Below are positions 27,088-36,517 of a DNA stretch of 64,000 nt, piece after piece; within the stretch, counting starts at the first letter, position 1, and the number at the start of each line of letters is the position of its first letter. The DNA is taken from the NCBI GenBank assembly GCA_965222005.1, contig OZ244935.1, positions 3,658,001 through 3,722,000 on the forward strand, given 5' to 3'. Position numbers and translations under genes: made by a program. The stretch comes from CBDCTM01 sp965222005. GTDB lineage: Bacteria; Bacteroidota; Bacteroidia; Chitinophagales; Saprospiraceae. Below the pieces are notes generated by a model. The model searched no databases. It had not been told where the DNA came from and saw only the letters and a list, made by a program, of their open reading frames with translations.

Positions 27088-27159
27088 GGCAGCGAACGGT
27101 CTGTGTATATGCAGTTGGGGCGTTTAGCCCCAATTGGCATATACACTTTGTTGGGCGTT
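27088..27159 (-). other. attC S20, short class
   Basis: AAC 27095-27097, GTT 27150-27152. Arms GTGTATATGC/GCATATACAC, inner TTGGGGC/GCCCCAA. Right end GTTGGGCGT pairs with ACGCCCAAC at 30940. Confidence 0.87.
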
Positions 27160-27171
27160 CGTCATCTTTTT

Positions 27172-27543
27172 TTATCTACCAAACATGAAAAACAATGCAA
27201 TTAAAATTACTATCCCAATTACAATCGTAACGGGAACAATTAATTTTGTATCACCTCCTTTTACTTCTATTTCAAACTTCCCTGAGCCCGTCTCTACAGT
27301 TTGTTTTGATTTTATGTACATCCCTTTTTTATTCAATGCTGTAAGTTCACCCATAATTGTAACTAAGTCATGTTGAGCTAACTGACTTTTAGTTAGTTTT
27401 TCAAGAGCTTGTTTTCTAAGTTCAACATCATCAGATGCCATTTTTTTTTGTAAATCTCTCCTGTCTTCATCTGTCAAATCAGGCATTGACTTGATTATTT
27501 CGAGAATCCGATTATTTTCAAATTTTGAAAGTTGATTATCCAT
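27172..27543 (-). CDS. Small C-terminal-anchored membrane protein
   Basis: 123 residues. A helical N-terminal half (MPDLTDEDRRDLQKKM, ELRKQALEKLTKSQLAQHDLV), a short beta-type stretch (KFEIEVKGGDTK), and one C-terminal membrane segment (VTIVIGIVILIALFFMF). No known family seen. Third gene of a cassette operon; its start overlaps the end of the upstream gene by 8 bp, so the three are probably made together. Confidence 0.6.
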   Translation of the reverse strand: MDNQLSKFENNRILEIIKSMPDLTDEDRRDLQKKMASDDVELRKQALEKLTKSQLAQHDLVTIMGELTALNKKGMYIKSKQTVETGSGKFEIEVKGGDTKLIVPVTIVIGIVILIALFFMFGR

Positions 27544-28681
27544 AATTTTTTATTTCATTTTTGTGTCGAATGATACTTTCTATTTCTTCTTTTAAGAAGG
27601 TGTACATGAAAATCAATACTGGAAGGGTGATAAACCATAATCCAATTAATAACATCAAATTATTGTCATTTGCAAGCCATCCAATGATTCCACCTAATAT
27701 AAGAATAGAAATTGAAATCTTATAAACTGATTTGAGAATAGCTAATTTTAAGAGTTTTATTGGGATAATATTAGCGTTTATTGTTAATTCTCCTGCTTCT
27801 CCTCTGAAAATTGAATCCATTTTTACTTCATTCTCTCCGTAAGTAAATTCTTCATATTGGTCAAAAAATATTTTCAAATCTACTTCATTAATTAAACCGT
27901 CAGATTTCGTAGTTAAACTTCTTTTATGTATTTCTAACATTTCATATGCTAAATATTTGTTTGCAAATGTGTCAAATCTACTTTTTGAATGCATTGCTCT
28001 AATTTCAAATTTTGGGAATTTTACAGATATGATTTTTGAGTTTCTGAAATTAAAATTTGCATTAAGTCCTCGTAAACGATAATTAACTAAAACTTTTCCC
28101 CTTGTCACTCTTCCCATAAATGGTAAAATAACATTCAAATCATTTTTCAACTGACTATAAACTGTCTGTAATTTGATGTTGAGAATATATTTCACAATAT
28201 CTTTAGCTTCATTTTTTTCATCGTCGGATAAAAGTCCAAATCTTGGCTGCTGAATTATGATTTCGTTTATTTCTTTGACCTCATCTCTAAACATTTCAAT
28301 TATTGACTTAATATCTGTTAAGTCCGAAAAGTTATATTTTCTTGATTTCTGTTTTCTCTCAAATGACTTAATGGTTCTTTTGATTAAGGAAAGAAAGTCA
28401 TTAAGGCTAAGTTTTTCTTTTGCCTCATTAGTCAAAAATTTTGGCATTGTTTCCAAAATGCGAGATTCCATTAAATCTGTTAAATGATAATCACCATTCT
28501 TCCATTCATTGAACTTCCTTGCTAAGTATGATAATGAGCGATTACCATGTACGCTTCTATAATAAATACAAATTTTGCCCCATGTCTCAGCGTCAGCATT
28601 AAAAAATTCTTGTAATAAGAACTGATTATAATTAATGTACTCAGTACTAAAATCTATCTCTTTTTCAGAATAATATCTCAT
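27536..28681 (-). CDS. Large protein with two C-terminal membrane segments
   Basis: 381 residues. About 300 soluble, mostly helical and charged residues (SFERKQKSRKYNFSDLTDIKSIIEMF) are followed by two membrane segments (ISISILILGGIIGWLA, MLLIGLWFITLPVLIFMYTF; about 322-362) and a short basic tail. No recognised domain. The start overlaps the stop of the SNase gene (ATGA) and the end overlaps the next gene: tight coupling within one cassette. Confidence 0.55.
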   Translation of the reverse strand: MRYYSEKEIDFSTEYINYNQFLLQEFFNADAETWGKICIYYRSVHGNRSLSYLARKFNEWKNGDYHLTDLMESRILETMPKFLTNEAKEKLSLNDFLSLIKRTIKSFERKQKSRKYNFSDLTDIKSIIEMFRDEVKEINEIIIQQPRFGLLSDDEKNEAKDIVKYILNIKLQTVYSQLKNDLNVILPFMGRVTRGKVLVNYRLRGLNANFNFRNSKIISVKFPKFEIRAMHSKSRFDTFANKYLAYEMLEIHKRSLTTKSDGLINEVDLKIFFDQYEEFTYGENEVKMDSIFRGEAGELTINANIIPIKLLKLAILKSVYKISISILILGGIIGWLANDNNLMLLIGLWFITLPVLIFMYTFLKEEIESIIRHKNEIKNYG

Positions 28682-29235
28682 TCGCTCAGCATTACTTTAA
28701 TTCCAACTCCAATTAGTACGACAATACCAATCATGAGCATAATAAGATTATTTGAAATAGAATATTTTTTATCAGATACTACTTCTTTTTCTGATTCTTG
28801 AGTTTTTTGAGTGTTTCCCCAAATTCCAAATCCTAATTTTTGTGAACTTAGTTGAGCATTTCGATATTCATTTTTTTTGCTAAATTTATACTTTAAATAT
28901 GCAAAAGCATATCCATCACTTATCATCTTACGATTTATATCGACGGAATCTAAAACTACATATCGCAATAATCTACCATATCTGTCTCTATCTTTTCCAA
29001 TTTTATCAGATTGCAATAAAACTTCTTTGTTCAGAATTAATCTTGAAAGGTAATTAGTCGCTTCAATTCCATATATGTCTGATTCTTCAGGTGCATTTAT
29101 TCCAATCATCCTGACTTTCTCACCATTCAAAAGGACAAAAGTATCTCCATCCGTAATTTCAATAACTTTTTCTGCATGTCCCAAATTGGCACTTAGCAAG
29201 TAAATTATTATCAGCATTTTATTTGAATGGTTCAT
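28678..29235 (-). CDS. Membrane-anchored thermonuclease (SNase-like)
   Basis: I place the start at the ATG at 29235 (MNHSNKMLIIIYLLSANLGHA); the frame is open further upstream only because of IS110 sequence. The signal peptide is followed by a staphylococcal-nuclease fold: DGDTFVLLNGEKVRMIGINAPE, DRDRYGRLLRYV and GYAFAYLKY, with the conserved Asp, Arg and Glu positions present. A membrane segment lies at the C-terminus (IMLMIGIVVLIGVGIKVML). The nuclease would therefore sit outside the inner membrane, tethered to it. Together with the two membrane proteins downstream it could act on incoming DNA; that is inference. Confidence 0.75.
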   Translation of the reverse strand: MNHSNKMLIIIYLLSANLGHAEKVIEITDGDTFVLLNGEKVRMIGINAPEESDIYGIEATNYLSRLILNKEVLLQSDKIGKDRDRYGRLLRYVVLDSVDINRKMISDGYAFAYLKYKFSKKNEYRNAQLSSQKLGFGIWGNTQKTQESEKEVVSDKKYSISNNLIMLMIGIVVLIGVGIKVMLSE

Positions 29236-29281
29236 TTGTTTTTTTCTGATTCTGACTAACGGCCACCACCACCACTGATAA

Positions 29282-30643
29282 TCAGTCAGTTGCAAAGCCT
29301 AAGTCTTCTGGTTTTAAATCAAATTTAGCGATTTTCTTTCGGATTCTTTTTACCAATCCCAACTTCCTTTTTTGGTCTAAAAATAAATATTCTTCAGGGG
29401 GATTATAGGCTTCTTTTTTAGTTACCATCTTCCATATTATTATTGCTAATTTTCTTGCTGTTGCTGTTATGGCTGATTGTCTTCCATACTTGAATGCTAT
29501 CTTTTTAAAAAATCTTGCCAGGTAACCATCTTTCAAATTACCGATTGCATTGGCTGCATTTCTCAATGCAATTTTTAATTGATTACTTCCTTTCGGGGTT
29601 CTGTTGCTCAGTTTTCTACCCCCTGATATTTTATTATTGGGGGCTAATCTTAACCAGGATGCAAATTGCTTTGCTGTACTAAATTTCCTAATCCCTTCTG
29701 GTCCAATTTCACTCATCAAAGACAAAACTGTCGAATGACTGACTCCTTCTATAGCCATCAGATCCACCCCCTCAAAATATTGATAAGAGATGATATTCAA
29801 ATCCATATTCTTTGGCGCATTCTTATTGTTTCTTTTATGTGGCTTCTCCACTGGAAGATCATCTATTGGATTTTCTAAGGACATGAAATAGTCTTCTATA
29901 AAGACTTTGATGGCCTGATCACATTCTGCTATTTTTTCTTTGTAAAAAAGGTAGGCCTCATAATCTTGTTTCAAGCCAAATAGATATTCTTCCCGATTAT
30001 TCCCATGCAATGCCTTTGCTATTTCTTCTTCTGATTTTCTACAATTATAATGTCTCAATTTTGCCAATTCTTTTGGGGCTAAATTCCCATTCACTATTGC
30101 TTTAATTATTTTCAAGCCTGTCAATCCGCATACATCACTTACCACTACGTCCAATCTAAAATTTAATAGTTTTAGATATTTTTGCATTCTTGATGATGCT
30201 TGAGCAGACAGGCTTATCATCTTAGCTCTTTGTCTGCAATAGGCTCGCAATTTGCCTGTTGTATCATCTGGCAAAAAACTTCCACTTAGCAAGCCTAAGG
30301 TGTGTAGCTTTTGTATCCACATACAGTCTAATACATCTGTCTTTTTTCCTTTGATGTTTTTTGTGAATTTGCCATTACTCAACACTACTTCAATTCCATT
30401 ACTTACCAACTCGATATACAAATTTTGCCAATAGTCTCCTGTGGATTCCATGGCTACAGTTCTCACTTCATTTTCTTGTAACCATTTTCTCAATTCAGTT
30501 AAGTCTTGTGCATATACACCAAATTCTTTTACATCCTTTTTCTTGCTTTGACCAATTGCAACAAAATGGGATTTACTTCCTACATCTATCCCTCCGGCAT
30601 TGGCATGAATCACTTCCATTTTCTTTGTCTTTTTTCTTGCCAT
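29282..30643 (-). CDS. IS110-family transposase (DEDD plus serine type)
   Basis: 453 residues. The N-terminal RuvC-like DEDD domain has GIDVGSKSHFVAIG, VAMESTGDYW and KTDVLDCMWIQ. The C-terminal domain has IEGVSHSTVLSLMSEIG, SWLRLAPNNKISGGRKL and KGSNQLKIALRNAANAI, where the family's catalytic Ser lies. This gene pair of domains performs bridge-RNA-guided recombination in characterised members. Full length and apparently intact. Confidence 0.92.
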   Translation of the reverse strand: MARKKTKKMEVIHANAGGIDVGSKSHFVAIGQSKKKDVKEFGVYAQDLTELRKWLQENEVRTVAMESTGDYWQNLYIELVSNGIEVVLSNGKFTKNIKGKKTDVLDCMWIQKLHTLGLLSGSFLPDDTTGKLRAYCRQRAKMISLSAQASSRMQKYLKLLNFRLDVVVSDVCGLTGLKIIKAIVNGNLAPKELAKLRHYNCRKSEEEIAKALHGNNREEYLFGLKQDYEAYLFYKEKIAECDQAIKVFIEDYFMSLENPIDDLPVEKPHKRNNKNAPKNMDLNIISYQYFEGVDLMAIEGVSHSTVLSLMSEIGPEGIRKFSTAKQFASWLRLAPNNKISGGRKLSNRTPKGSNQLKIALRNAANAIGNLKDGYLARFFKKIAFKYGRQSAITATARKLAIIIWKMVTKKEAYNPPEEYLFLDQKRKLGLVKRIRKKIAKFDLKPEDLGFATD

Positions 30644-30900
30644 TTCTTTTTTGTTTTTGATTTGTAAAAAATGACGCTAAGAAAATGTAACTTTGATATT
30701 GATAATTATTCTGAACGGGGTCCTTGCGGCCACCAATTAAATTATCACCAGTCCTGAAATCATCCTTCAGGACTTTTTTACATTTCAAACCAGAATGACG
30801 CGCGGGCTTAATAATTATTCTCATAATTAAAATTGGCACCTCTTAAAAAAACGGCCTTACATAGCGCCAAGACAAAGATAGGATTTTGTTCTCGTTAGCT
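30644..30900 (-). ncRNA. Candidate IS110 bridge-RNA region
   Basis: Non-coding end upstream of the transposase. Blocks accagaatgacgcgcggg, ggcacctcttaaaaaaacgg and aagataggattttgttctcg recur in the relative at 46290-46409, although that copy has no transposase. Conservation of non-coding sequence with variable bits between fits a guide RNA scaffold. No RNA evidence is available here. Confidence 0.45.
30751..30773 (+). terminator. Hairpin plus T run inside the IS110 end
   Basis: GTCCTGAA and TTCAGGAC around atcatcc, followed by TTTTTT on the + strand. It could stop antisense transcription or be part of the guide RNA fold. Confidence 0.45.
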
Positions 30901-30938
30901 CCTTAAATTAATTCCAATTTTGTTGGTATATCTGGAAT

Positions 30939-31069
30939 GACGCCCAACGGTCTGCGTAAACGCCGTGCGGCATTCAAGGTGCTGAAAGGAACTATAAAAT
31001 TCTTTATCAGCCAAAAGGCATTTTATCTTCCAAGTAGCCGCATGGTCGTTTTACGCTTTGTTGGGCGCT
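30939..31069 (-). other. attC S21, long class
   Basis: AAC 30946-30948, GTT 31060-31062. Left end GACGCCCAAC matches GTTGGGCGT at 27150 across the IS110-bearing cassette; right end GTTGGGCGCT pairs with AGCGCCCAAC at 31704. Confidence 0.86.
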
Positions 31070-31713
31070 GTTCCTTCCTTTTACAAATTTTTCAAAGGAA
31101 CTATGAGGCTCCAATTTTCCAGGTTGCCCCAATGGAACCCAACAATTTTACCGGGTATAAATATAACAATTTCCAGTCAACCGTAGCAATTTTGGTGTTT
31201 TACTTTTCAAAGTACTCTTGGTAGAATCTAATCATTCACTCCGCTTACCACTTCCTGATTAATCATTGAGATTAGCTAGGCCTTTTCATTATATTTTGTT
31301 GATTATCAGTATTTTATGTATTTTTATGAAATGCAATTTAATATTTTTCAGGAGTTTTAGCACCCTTGTTGCCCATGACTGAATTGGATTTTGGATTGAA
31401 TTTAGACGAATCAGCAATTTTAATGATCTCGTCACTTGTTGAGTAGTCTTGGAGTAGTCTTGATGAATGTAAGAGTTTCAGTTGCTCACGTACTAAATCA
31501 GTTTTGGAGTATTTCAATTTTCTGTTGCTGTTAATCATTTTCATTGATAATTAAAAAGGCCGTCAGCTTGCCCTGTAAATTATCTTTCAAATTTTTCAAG
31601 CGGGTAGGGGAGTCTGTATTCAATAATTTGGGAGCTACGATTTTTCAATTTCACTAAGTTGCTCTTGGTGCCAAATTCAAAATTGTGGGTTGGGATTTTC
31701 CATAGCGCCCAAC
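31060..31713 (-). repeat. Non-coding cassette family B (C21)
   Basis: A B copy without the extra CCTTTT of C2/C44 and with a single aatttttc unit before the box AAGCGGGTAGGG. Its ends match 10/10. Confidence 0.85.
31338..31544 (-). CDS. Family B small ORF, 68 aa
   Basis: Starts MKMINSNRKLKYSK, two codons longer than the other copies because of one base change; ends GNKGAKTPEKY. Differences from the 2173 copy (N to D, N to G) keep the frame. Confidence 0.35.
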   Translation of the reverse strand: MKMINSNRKLKYSKTDLVREQLKLLHSSRLLQDYSTSDEIIKIADSSKFNPKSNSVMGNKGAKTPEKY

Positions 31714-31833
31714 GGTCTGCGTAAACGCCGTGCGGCATTCAAGGTGCTGAAAGGAACTGCAAAATTCTTTATCAACCAAAAGGCATTTTATCTTCCAAGT
31801 AGCCGCATGGACGCTTTACGCTTTGTTACCTAT
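31704..31833 (-). other. attC S22, long class
   Basis: AAC 31711-31713, GTT 31825-31827. Confidence 0.86.
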
Positions 31834-32308
31834 CCGTATTTCGGCGCGCACAGCGCCGTTTCTGAGGATAGTTTGAAAGGAACTGTTGAGTCCTTTATTT
31901 ATCGTATTCACCACTGGAACAAAAGAGTTCTTTAGGTGGTGATATAAATATATAACATTTTTCCTTAATCCGTGAATTTGACTATCAATTTGTAGTTGGG
32001 CCCCAGAGGAGAATTTGGGTATAATTTATGGACTCATAGCTTTCGCTGGAAGATTTAACAATTTGGCTGACTCAGTGCCGATCAAAGAATTATTGTGTGA
32101 AGAATAATTTCCCGTGATTATTGCTTTTAATTATTGTTGATCCCAGGCTCTGGTTTTTGGTTTGTAAAAAGCTTATCGAAGAAATTTTTAAGCGGGTAGG
32201 GCGATCACTTTGGATGCTGTATCTTGACGAATTCATTCAATTTTTCCAGGCGTAATTTGGGACTAATTTAGAATCGAAGGATGGCCTTAAAATTCTATGG
32301 TAGGTAAC
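31825..32308 (-). repeat. Non-coding cassette family A (C22)
   Basis: An A copy very close to C14/C15; 'ccaggctctgg' is its private change. Ends GTTACCTA and TAGGTAAC. Confidence 0.85.
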
Positions 32309-32430
32309 GGCCTGCGTAAACGCCGTGCGGTTTTCAAAGTGCTGAAAGGAACTGCAAAAATTCTTACCAAGTAACCAACATTTCGACCTCAAAGAAAGCC
32401 GCATGGTCGTTTTACGCTTTGTTGGTAGCC
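32299..32430 (-). other. attC S23, long class
   Basis: AAC 32306-32308, GTT 32421-32423. Loop variant with ttcttaccaagtaaccaac, shared with S43 and S47, which also close family C cassettes. Confidence 0.86.
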
Positions 32431-33023
32431 GTATTTTTCCGGCGCCTCAGCGCCGGTTTTCCTTTCAGGTAATTTCGGAGCCATATTAGTCCAAACTGTT
32501 AAGGAACCAATATATGAAATTTTGTCGAGATGTGTATTTTGAATGTTATTTTTCTTCTACAATTCTATTGCTGTGGGCGCACTATTTTTCATGCTGCTTC
32601 AATACCTTTTCGGAGTTGAGCTTACCGATTGTTGATTAACAATTAGCTGGATTAGGCCGAATTCATTATTTAACTCTATGATTTTCAATAATTTATGAAT
32701 TGCAATAATTTTAAGTTATTAAACTTTTTCACAGATGTTGTGGAGTTTGTAATTTTTACAATCTACTTGTCTCAATTAGTTTTAGGATTTCAATTACTTT
32801 CAAAAACTCTTTGTGAATTGTTGTGATTCTTTGTCAAAGTATTCAATTACAAAATTCAAAAGGCCGTAGCCCTGCCAATCGAAGAGGGGTGATTGTATCA
32901 ATTTCAAAGCGGGTTGGCAAGCCTTTCAGGATGTTGTTTTCCTTTTCCAGATATTCAATTTACTACGCGATGCTGTTTGAAAAATAGGAAAGCTGTGGGT
33001 TTGATTTTCTATGGCTACCCAAC
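32421..33023 (-). repeat. Non-coding cassette family C (C23)
   Basis: A C copy with cacagatgttg for tgcagatgttg and an extra cg in actacgcgatgc near 32964. GGCTACCCAAC at 33013-33023. Confidence 0.85.
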
Positions 33024-33144
33024 GGTCTGCGTAAACGCCGTGCGGCATTCAAAGTGCTGAAAGGAACTGAAAAAATTCTTTATCAACCAAAAGGCATTTC
33101 ATCTTCCAAGTAGCCGCATGGACGCTTTACGCTTTGTTACCTAT
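33013..33144 (-). other. attC S24, long class
   Basis: AAC 33021-33023, GTT 33136-33138. Confidence 0.86.
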
Positions 33145-33619
33145 CCGTATTTCGGCGCGCACAGCGCCGTTTCTGAGGATAGTTTGAAAGGAACTGTTGA
33201 GTCCTTTATTTATCGTATTCACCACTGGAACAAATAAGTTCTTTAGGTGGTGATATAAATATATAACATTTTTCCTTAATCCGTGAATTTGACTATCAAT
33301 TTGTACTTGGGCCCCAGAGGAGAATTTGGGTATAATTTATGGACTCATAGCTTTCGCTGGAAGATTTAACAATTTGGTTGACTCAGTGCCGATCAAAGAA
33401 TTATTGTGTGAAGAATAATTTCCGGTGATTATTGCTTTTAATTATTGTTGATCCGAGGCCCTGGTTTTTGGTTTGTAAAAAGCTTATCGAAGAAATTTTT
33501 AAGCGGGTAGGGCGATCACTTTGGATGCTGTATCTTGACGAATTCATTCAATTTTTCCAGGCGTAATTTGGGACTAATTTAGAATCGAGGGATGGCCTTA
33601 AAATTCTATGGTAGGTAAC
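33136..33619 (-). repeat. Non-coding cassette family A (C24)
   Basis: An A copy with ttgtacttgggcc and tttccggtgatt as private changes. Box AAGCGGGTAGGG near 33501. Confidence 0.85.
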
Positions 33620-33739
33620 GGCGCGGCTATGCGCCGTGTGGTGTCAGGATGTTGAAAGGAACAAAGATGTAGTTTCTCGATAAGGTTAAATTTTCGAAGA
33701 AAATTTAACCACATGGTCGCATAGCTAGTGTTGGCTGCA
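33610..33739 (-). other. attC S25, long D class
   Basis: AAC 33617-33619, GTT 33730-33732. Variant arm GGCGCGGCTATGCG/CGCATAGCT. Confidence 0.86.
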
Positions 33740-33899
33740 TTCTCTTCTGCGCGTTGGCCAAAGTTTCCATTACAGTGTTTTGGCTGCTACTCAATTTCTC
33801 TAATCTCAGAGTCCTTTTCAACAAAATTTTCAATGCTACTAATTTTAGATACAAATTTAAGCTACAATTTTCAACAGTCAATTTACCAAATTTTACCAA
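33705..33899 (-). CDS. Family D ORF ending inside the attC, 64 aa
   Basis: MVKFGKLTVENCSLNLYLKL.. ending LAMRPCG then TAA inside the attC inner stem. Leucine- and serine-rich, no domain. The same frame is intact at 52573; in copies with CAGTTAC a TGA interrupts it. Uncertain. Confidence 0.22.
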   Translation of the reverse strand: MVKFGKLTVENCSLNLYLKLVALKILLKRTLRLEKLSSSQNTVMETLANAQKRMQPTLAMRPCG

Positions 33900-34225
33900 A
33901 TTAGAAATCTAATCTCAAAAATTGTCAATTAAAATTTAACTGCTGATGAAATTCAAAATTTTCTTGCTGACGAATTGAAGCCAGTACAATTACCCGTAAT
34001 CTATCAATTGTGATTAAAATTATACGTAATCAATTGAAGATTAATGATTTACGGTAAATTTTGTTCAATCTCAATTTTTTGTAATTATCAATTCTAGTTT
34101 CAATTCAGGATAAATTATCAATCAGAATTTACTATCAAAGATTCTCTTTCAATTAGCTTTTTGGTACAGATGTTCATGCCATCCAATTCAAAAAAAAGCG
34201 GGTCGGCCCAACCATTGCAGCCAAC
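33730..34225 (-). repeat. Non-coding cassette family D (C25)
   Basis: A D copy with the AGCTAC variant and the accaaatttt duplication; the gatttacggtaaattttg block is shared with C12. Ends match 10/10. Confidence 0.85.
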
Positions 34226-34346
34226 GGTCTGCGTAAACGCCGTGCGGCATTCAAAGTGCTGAAAGGAACTGCAAAAATTCTTTATCAACCAAAAGGCATT
34301 TCATCTTCCAAGTAGCCGCATGGACGCTTTACGCTTTGTTACCTAT
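34216..34346 (-). other. attC S26, long class
   Basis: AAC 34223-34225, GTT 34338-34340. Confidence 0.86.
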
Positions 34347-34821
34347 CCGTATTTCGGCGCGCACAGCGCCGTTTCTGACGATGGTTTCAAAGGAACTGTT
34401 GAGTCCTTTATTTATGGTATTCACCACTGGAACAAAAGAGTTCTTTGGGTGGTGGTATAAATATATAACATTTTTCCTTAATCCGTGAATTTGACTGTCA
34501 ATTTGTAGTTGGGCCCCAGAGGAGAATTTGGGTATAATTTATGGACTCATAGCTTTCGCTGGAAGATTTAACAATTTGGCTGACTCAGTGCCGATCAAAG
34601 AATTATTGTGTGAAGAATAATTTCCGGTGATTATTGCTTTTAATTATTGTTGATCCCAGGCCCTGGTTCTTGGTTTGTAAAAAGCTTATCGAAGAAATTT
34701 TTAAGCAGGTAGGGCGATCACTTTGGATGCTGTATCTTGACGAATTCATTCAATTTTTCCAGGCGTAATTTGGGACTAATTTAGAATCGAGGGATGGCCT
34801 TAAAATTCTATGGTAGGTAAC
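34338..34821 (-). repeat. Non-coding cassette family A (C26)
   Basis: Shares the tgacgatggtttcaaagg variant with C17; the box reads AAGCAGGTAGGG here. Confidence 0.85.
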
Positions 34822-34942
34822 GGTCTGCGTAAACGCCGTGCGGTTTTCAAAGAGCTGAAAGGAACTGCAAAATTCTTTATCAACCAAAAAGCATTTCATC
34901 TTCCAAGTAGCCGCATGGTCGTTTTACGCTTTGTTGGGCGCT
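34812..34942 (-). other. attC S27, long class
   Basis: AAC 34819-34821, GTT 34933-34935. Right end GTTGGGCGCT; the partner at 35582 reads AGCGCCTAAC, one mismatch. Confidence 0.85.
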
Positions 34943-35591
34943 GTTCCTTCCTTTTACAAATTTTTCAAAGGAACTATGAGGCTCCAATTTTCCAGGTTGC
35001 TCCAAAGGAACCCAACAATTTTACCGGGTATAAATATAACAATTTCCAGTCAACCGTAGCAATTTTGGTGTTTTACTTTTCAAAGTACTCTTGGTAGAAT
35101 CTAATCATTCACTCCGCTTACCACTTCCTGATTAATCATTGAGATTAGCTAGGTCTTTTCATTATATTTTGTTGATTATCAGTGTTTTATGTATTTGTAT
35201 GAAATGCAATTTCATATTTTTCAGGAGTTTTAGCACCCTTGTTGCCCGTGACTGAATTGGATTTTGGATTGAATTTAGACGAATCAGCAATTTTAATGAT
35301 CTTGTTATTTGTTGAGTAGTCTTGGAGTAGTCTTGATGAATGTAAGAGTTTCAATTGCTCACGTGCTAAATCAGTCAGTTTTGGAGTATTTCAATTTTCT
35401 GTTGCTGTTAATCATTTTGATTGATAATTAAAAAGGCCGTCAGCTTGCCCTGTAAATTATCTTTCAAATTTTTCAAGCGGGTAGGGGAGTCTCTTTTTTA
35501 GTAATCTCGGAGCTGCAATTCACCCATATTTTCAAGTTGCTCTTGGTGCCAAATTCAAGCTTGTGGGTTGGGATTTTCCATAGCGCCTAAC
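34933..35591 (-). repeat. Non-coding cassette family B (C27)
   Basis: The most diverged B copy, with its small ORF broken. The right end AGCGCCTAAC has C to T next to AAC. Confidence 0.85.
35213..35415 (-). pseudogene. Family B small ORF, frameshifted
   Basis: A 4-bp CAGT duplication near 35371 puts a TGA after KYSKTD, and the usual TAA at the 3' end has become GAA. It shows the ORF is not needed for the cassette to persist. Confidence 0.4.
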
Positions 35592-35655
35592 GGTTCGTGC
35601 ATATGCAGTGGCCGACTGAAAGGAGGGCATTGACATATGCACATTGTTAGTGGCA
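35582..35655 (-). other. attC S28, E class, on a WG-repeat cassette
   Basis: AAC 35589-35591, GTT 35646-35648. Core identical to family E sites apart from GGTTC for GGTCG. Right end GTTAGTGGCA pairs 10/10 with TGCCACTAAC at 36518. Confidence 0.87.
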
Positions 35656-35658
35656 TCT

Positions 35659-36507
35659 TTAATTTGTGAAAAAATATTCTTTGCCAGTTCTATTTATATA
35701 TCCATATTTTCCTTGCTTATATTCAACCAATATTAATGGGTCAATGCTCCATTCACTATCATCGAATTTAATAGAATGATATTTCTCTTTTACAACTATT
35801 TCTCCATTGACATCAATTAAACCCCAACTGTTATTAAGTTTGAATTTATGTAAGTTGTCATTTTTGAAAGTTCTTTTTGTGACTATTATTTCATCTTTCC
35901 TAGAAAATATCTTAATATAAAATTCATCAGGTATCCAAATTCCAGTAGATGTAGAGTCCGTAACAATAAAAGAGTCTTCTCCAAAACTTTCAATTGATGA
36001 ATAATGATAATCAGTAGTATCTTTTATAAACAATATTCTATTAGTACTATCAGTAGTCACTTTGTTGTAAATCAAAGCAATTTTATTGTCCTTTTTAATT
36101 GAATAACGCATGGGATCCAGATAAAGTGGTAATCCAGTCCCGCAAATACTAAAACAATAATGTCTTTTTATTTTATTGCCATTTTTATCAAAAATTAATG
36201 TTTTACTATTTCTCTTGACTCCGGTAATTGTTCTCAGCCCATTGTTTGAGTATATATTTTTATATTTTGGTTTAATAATAATTTTACCGGATTGATTAAT
36301 TAATCCATATTTTCCTTTTAATTTAATAATAGCTCTATTTCCAATTAATATGCTCGTAGAGTCATAAATAGGGCTAATTTTAATAACCATATTTGTATCA
36401 ACAAATCCCCATTTATTATCTTTCTGAAATGGCACCAAAGAATGATATTGAGCTTCTGAATTAAAACTTAATATTACAATCAATAATATAGTATATAATA
36501 ATTTCAT
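35659..36507 (-). CDS. Secreted WG-repeat protein
   Basis: 282 residues with a signal peptide (MKLLYTILLIVILSFNSEAQ). WG repeats at NKWGFVDTNMVIKISPIY, GKYGLINQSGKIIIKPKY, NSWGLIDVNGEIVVKEKY and GKYGYINRTGKEYF. Each is a beta unit of about 30 residues and the family (KWG/WG) has no fixed function. A diverged central part (about 95-215) separates the two repeat pairs. The start is 20 nt from S29, leaving no space for a promoter. Confidence 0.8.
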   Translation of the reverse strand: MKLLYTILLIVILSFNSEAQYHSLVPFQKDNKWGFVDTNMVIKISPIYDSTSILIGNRAIIKLKGKYGLINQSGKIIIKPKYKNIYSNNGLRTITGVKRNSKTLIFDKNGNKIKRHYCFSICGTGLPLYLDPMRYSIKKDNKIALIYNKVTTDSTNRILFIKDTTDYHYSSIESFGEDSFIVTDSTSTGIWIPDEFYIKIFSRKDEIIVTKRTFKNDNLHKFKLNNSWGLIDVNGEIVVKEKYHSIKFDDSEWSIDPLILVEYKQGKYGYINRTGKEYFFTN

Positions 36508-36517
36508 TTTCTTAAGT

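Larger units (their letters stand above)
29253..30900 (-). mobile_element. IS110-family element just upstream of the SNase gene
   Basis: Left edge about CTGACTAACG (29252-29261), right edge about CGTTAGCT (30893-30900), matched to the edges of the transposase-less relative at 46033-46409, which fixes the limits within a few bases. A non-coding end of about 250 bp precedes the transposase, the region where IS110 elements encode their bridge RNA (known). No target duplication is seen, as usual for IS110. It lies inside the SNase cassette, whose ends at 27150 and 30940 still match. Confidence 0.75.

Noticed and set aside
29262..29275. CCACCACCACCAC run at the IS110 edge as a microsatellite of interest
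   Set aside because: It is short and not found at the relative's edge; probably incidental.
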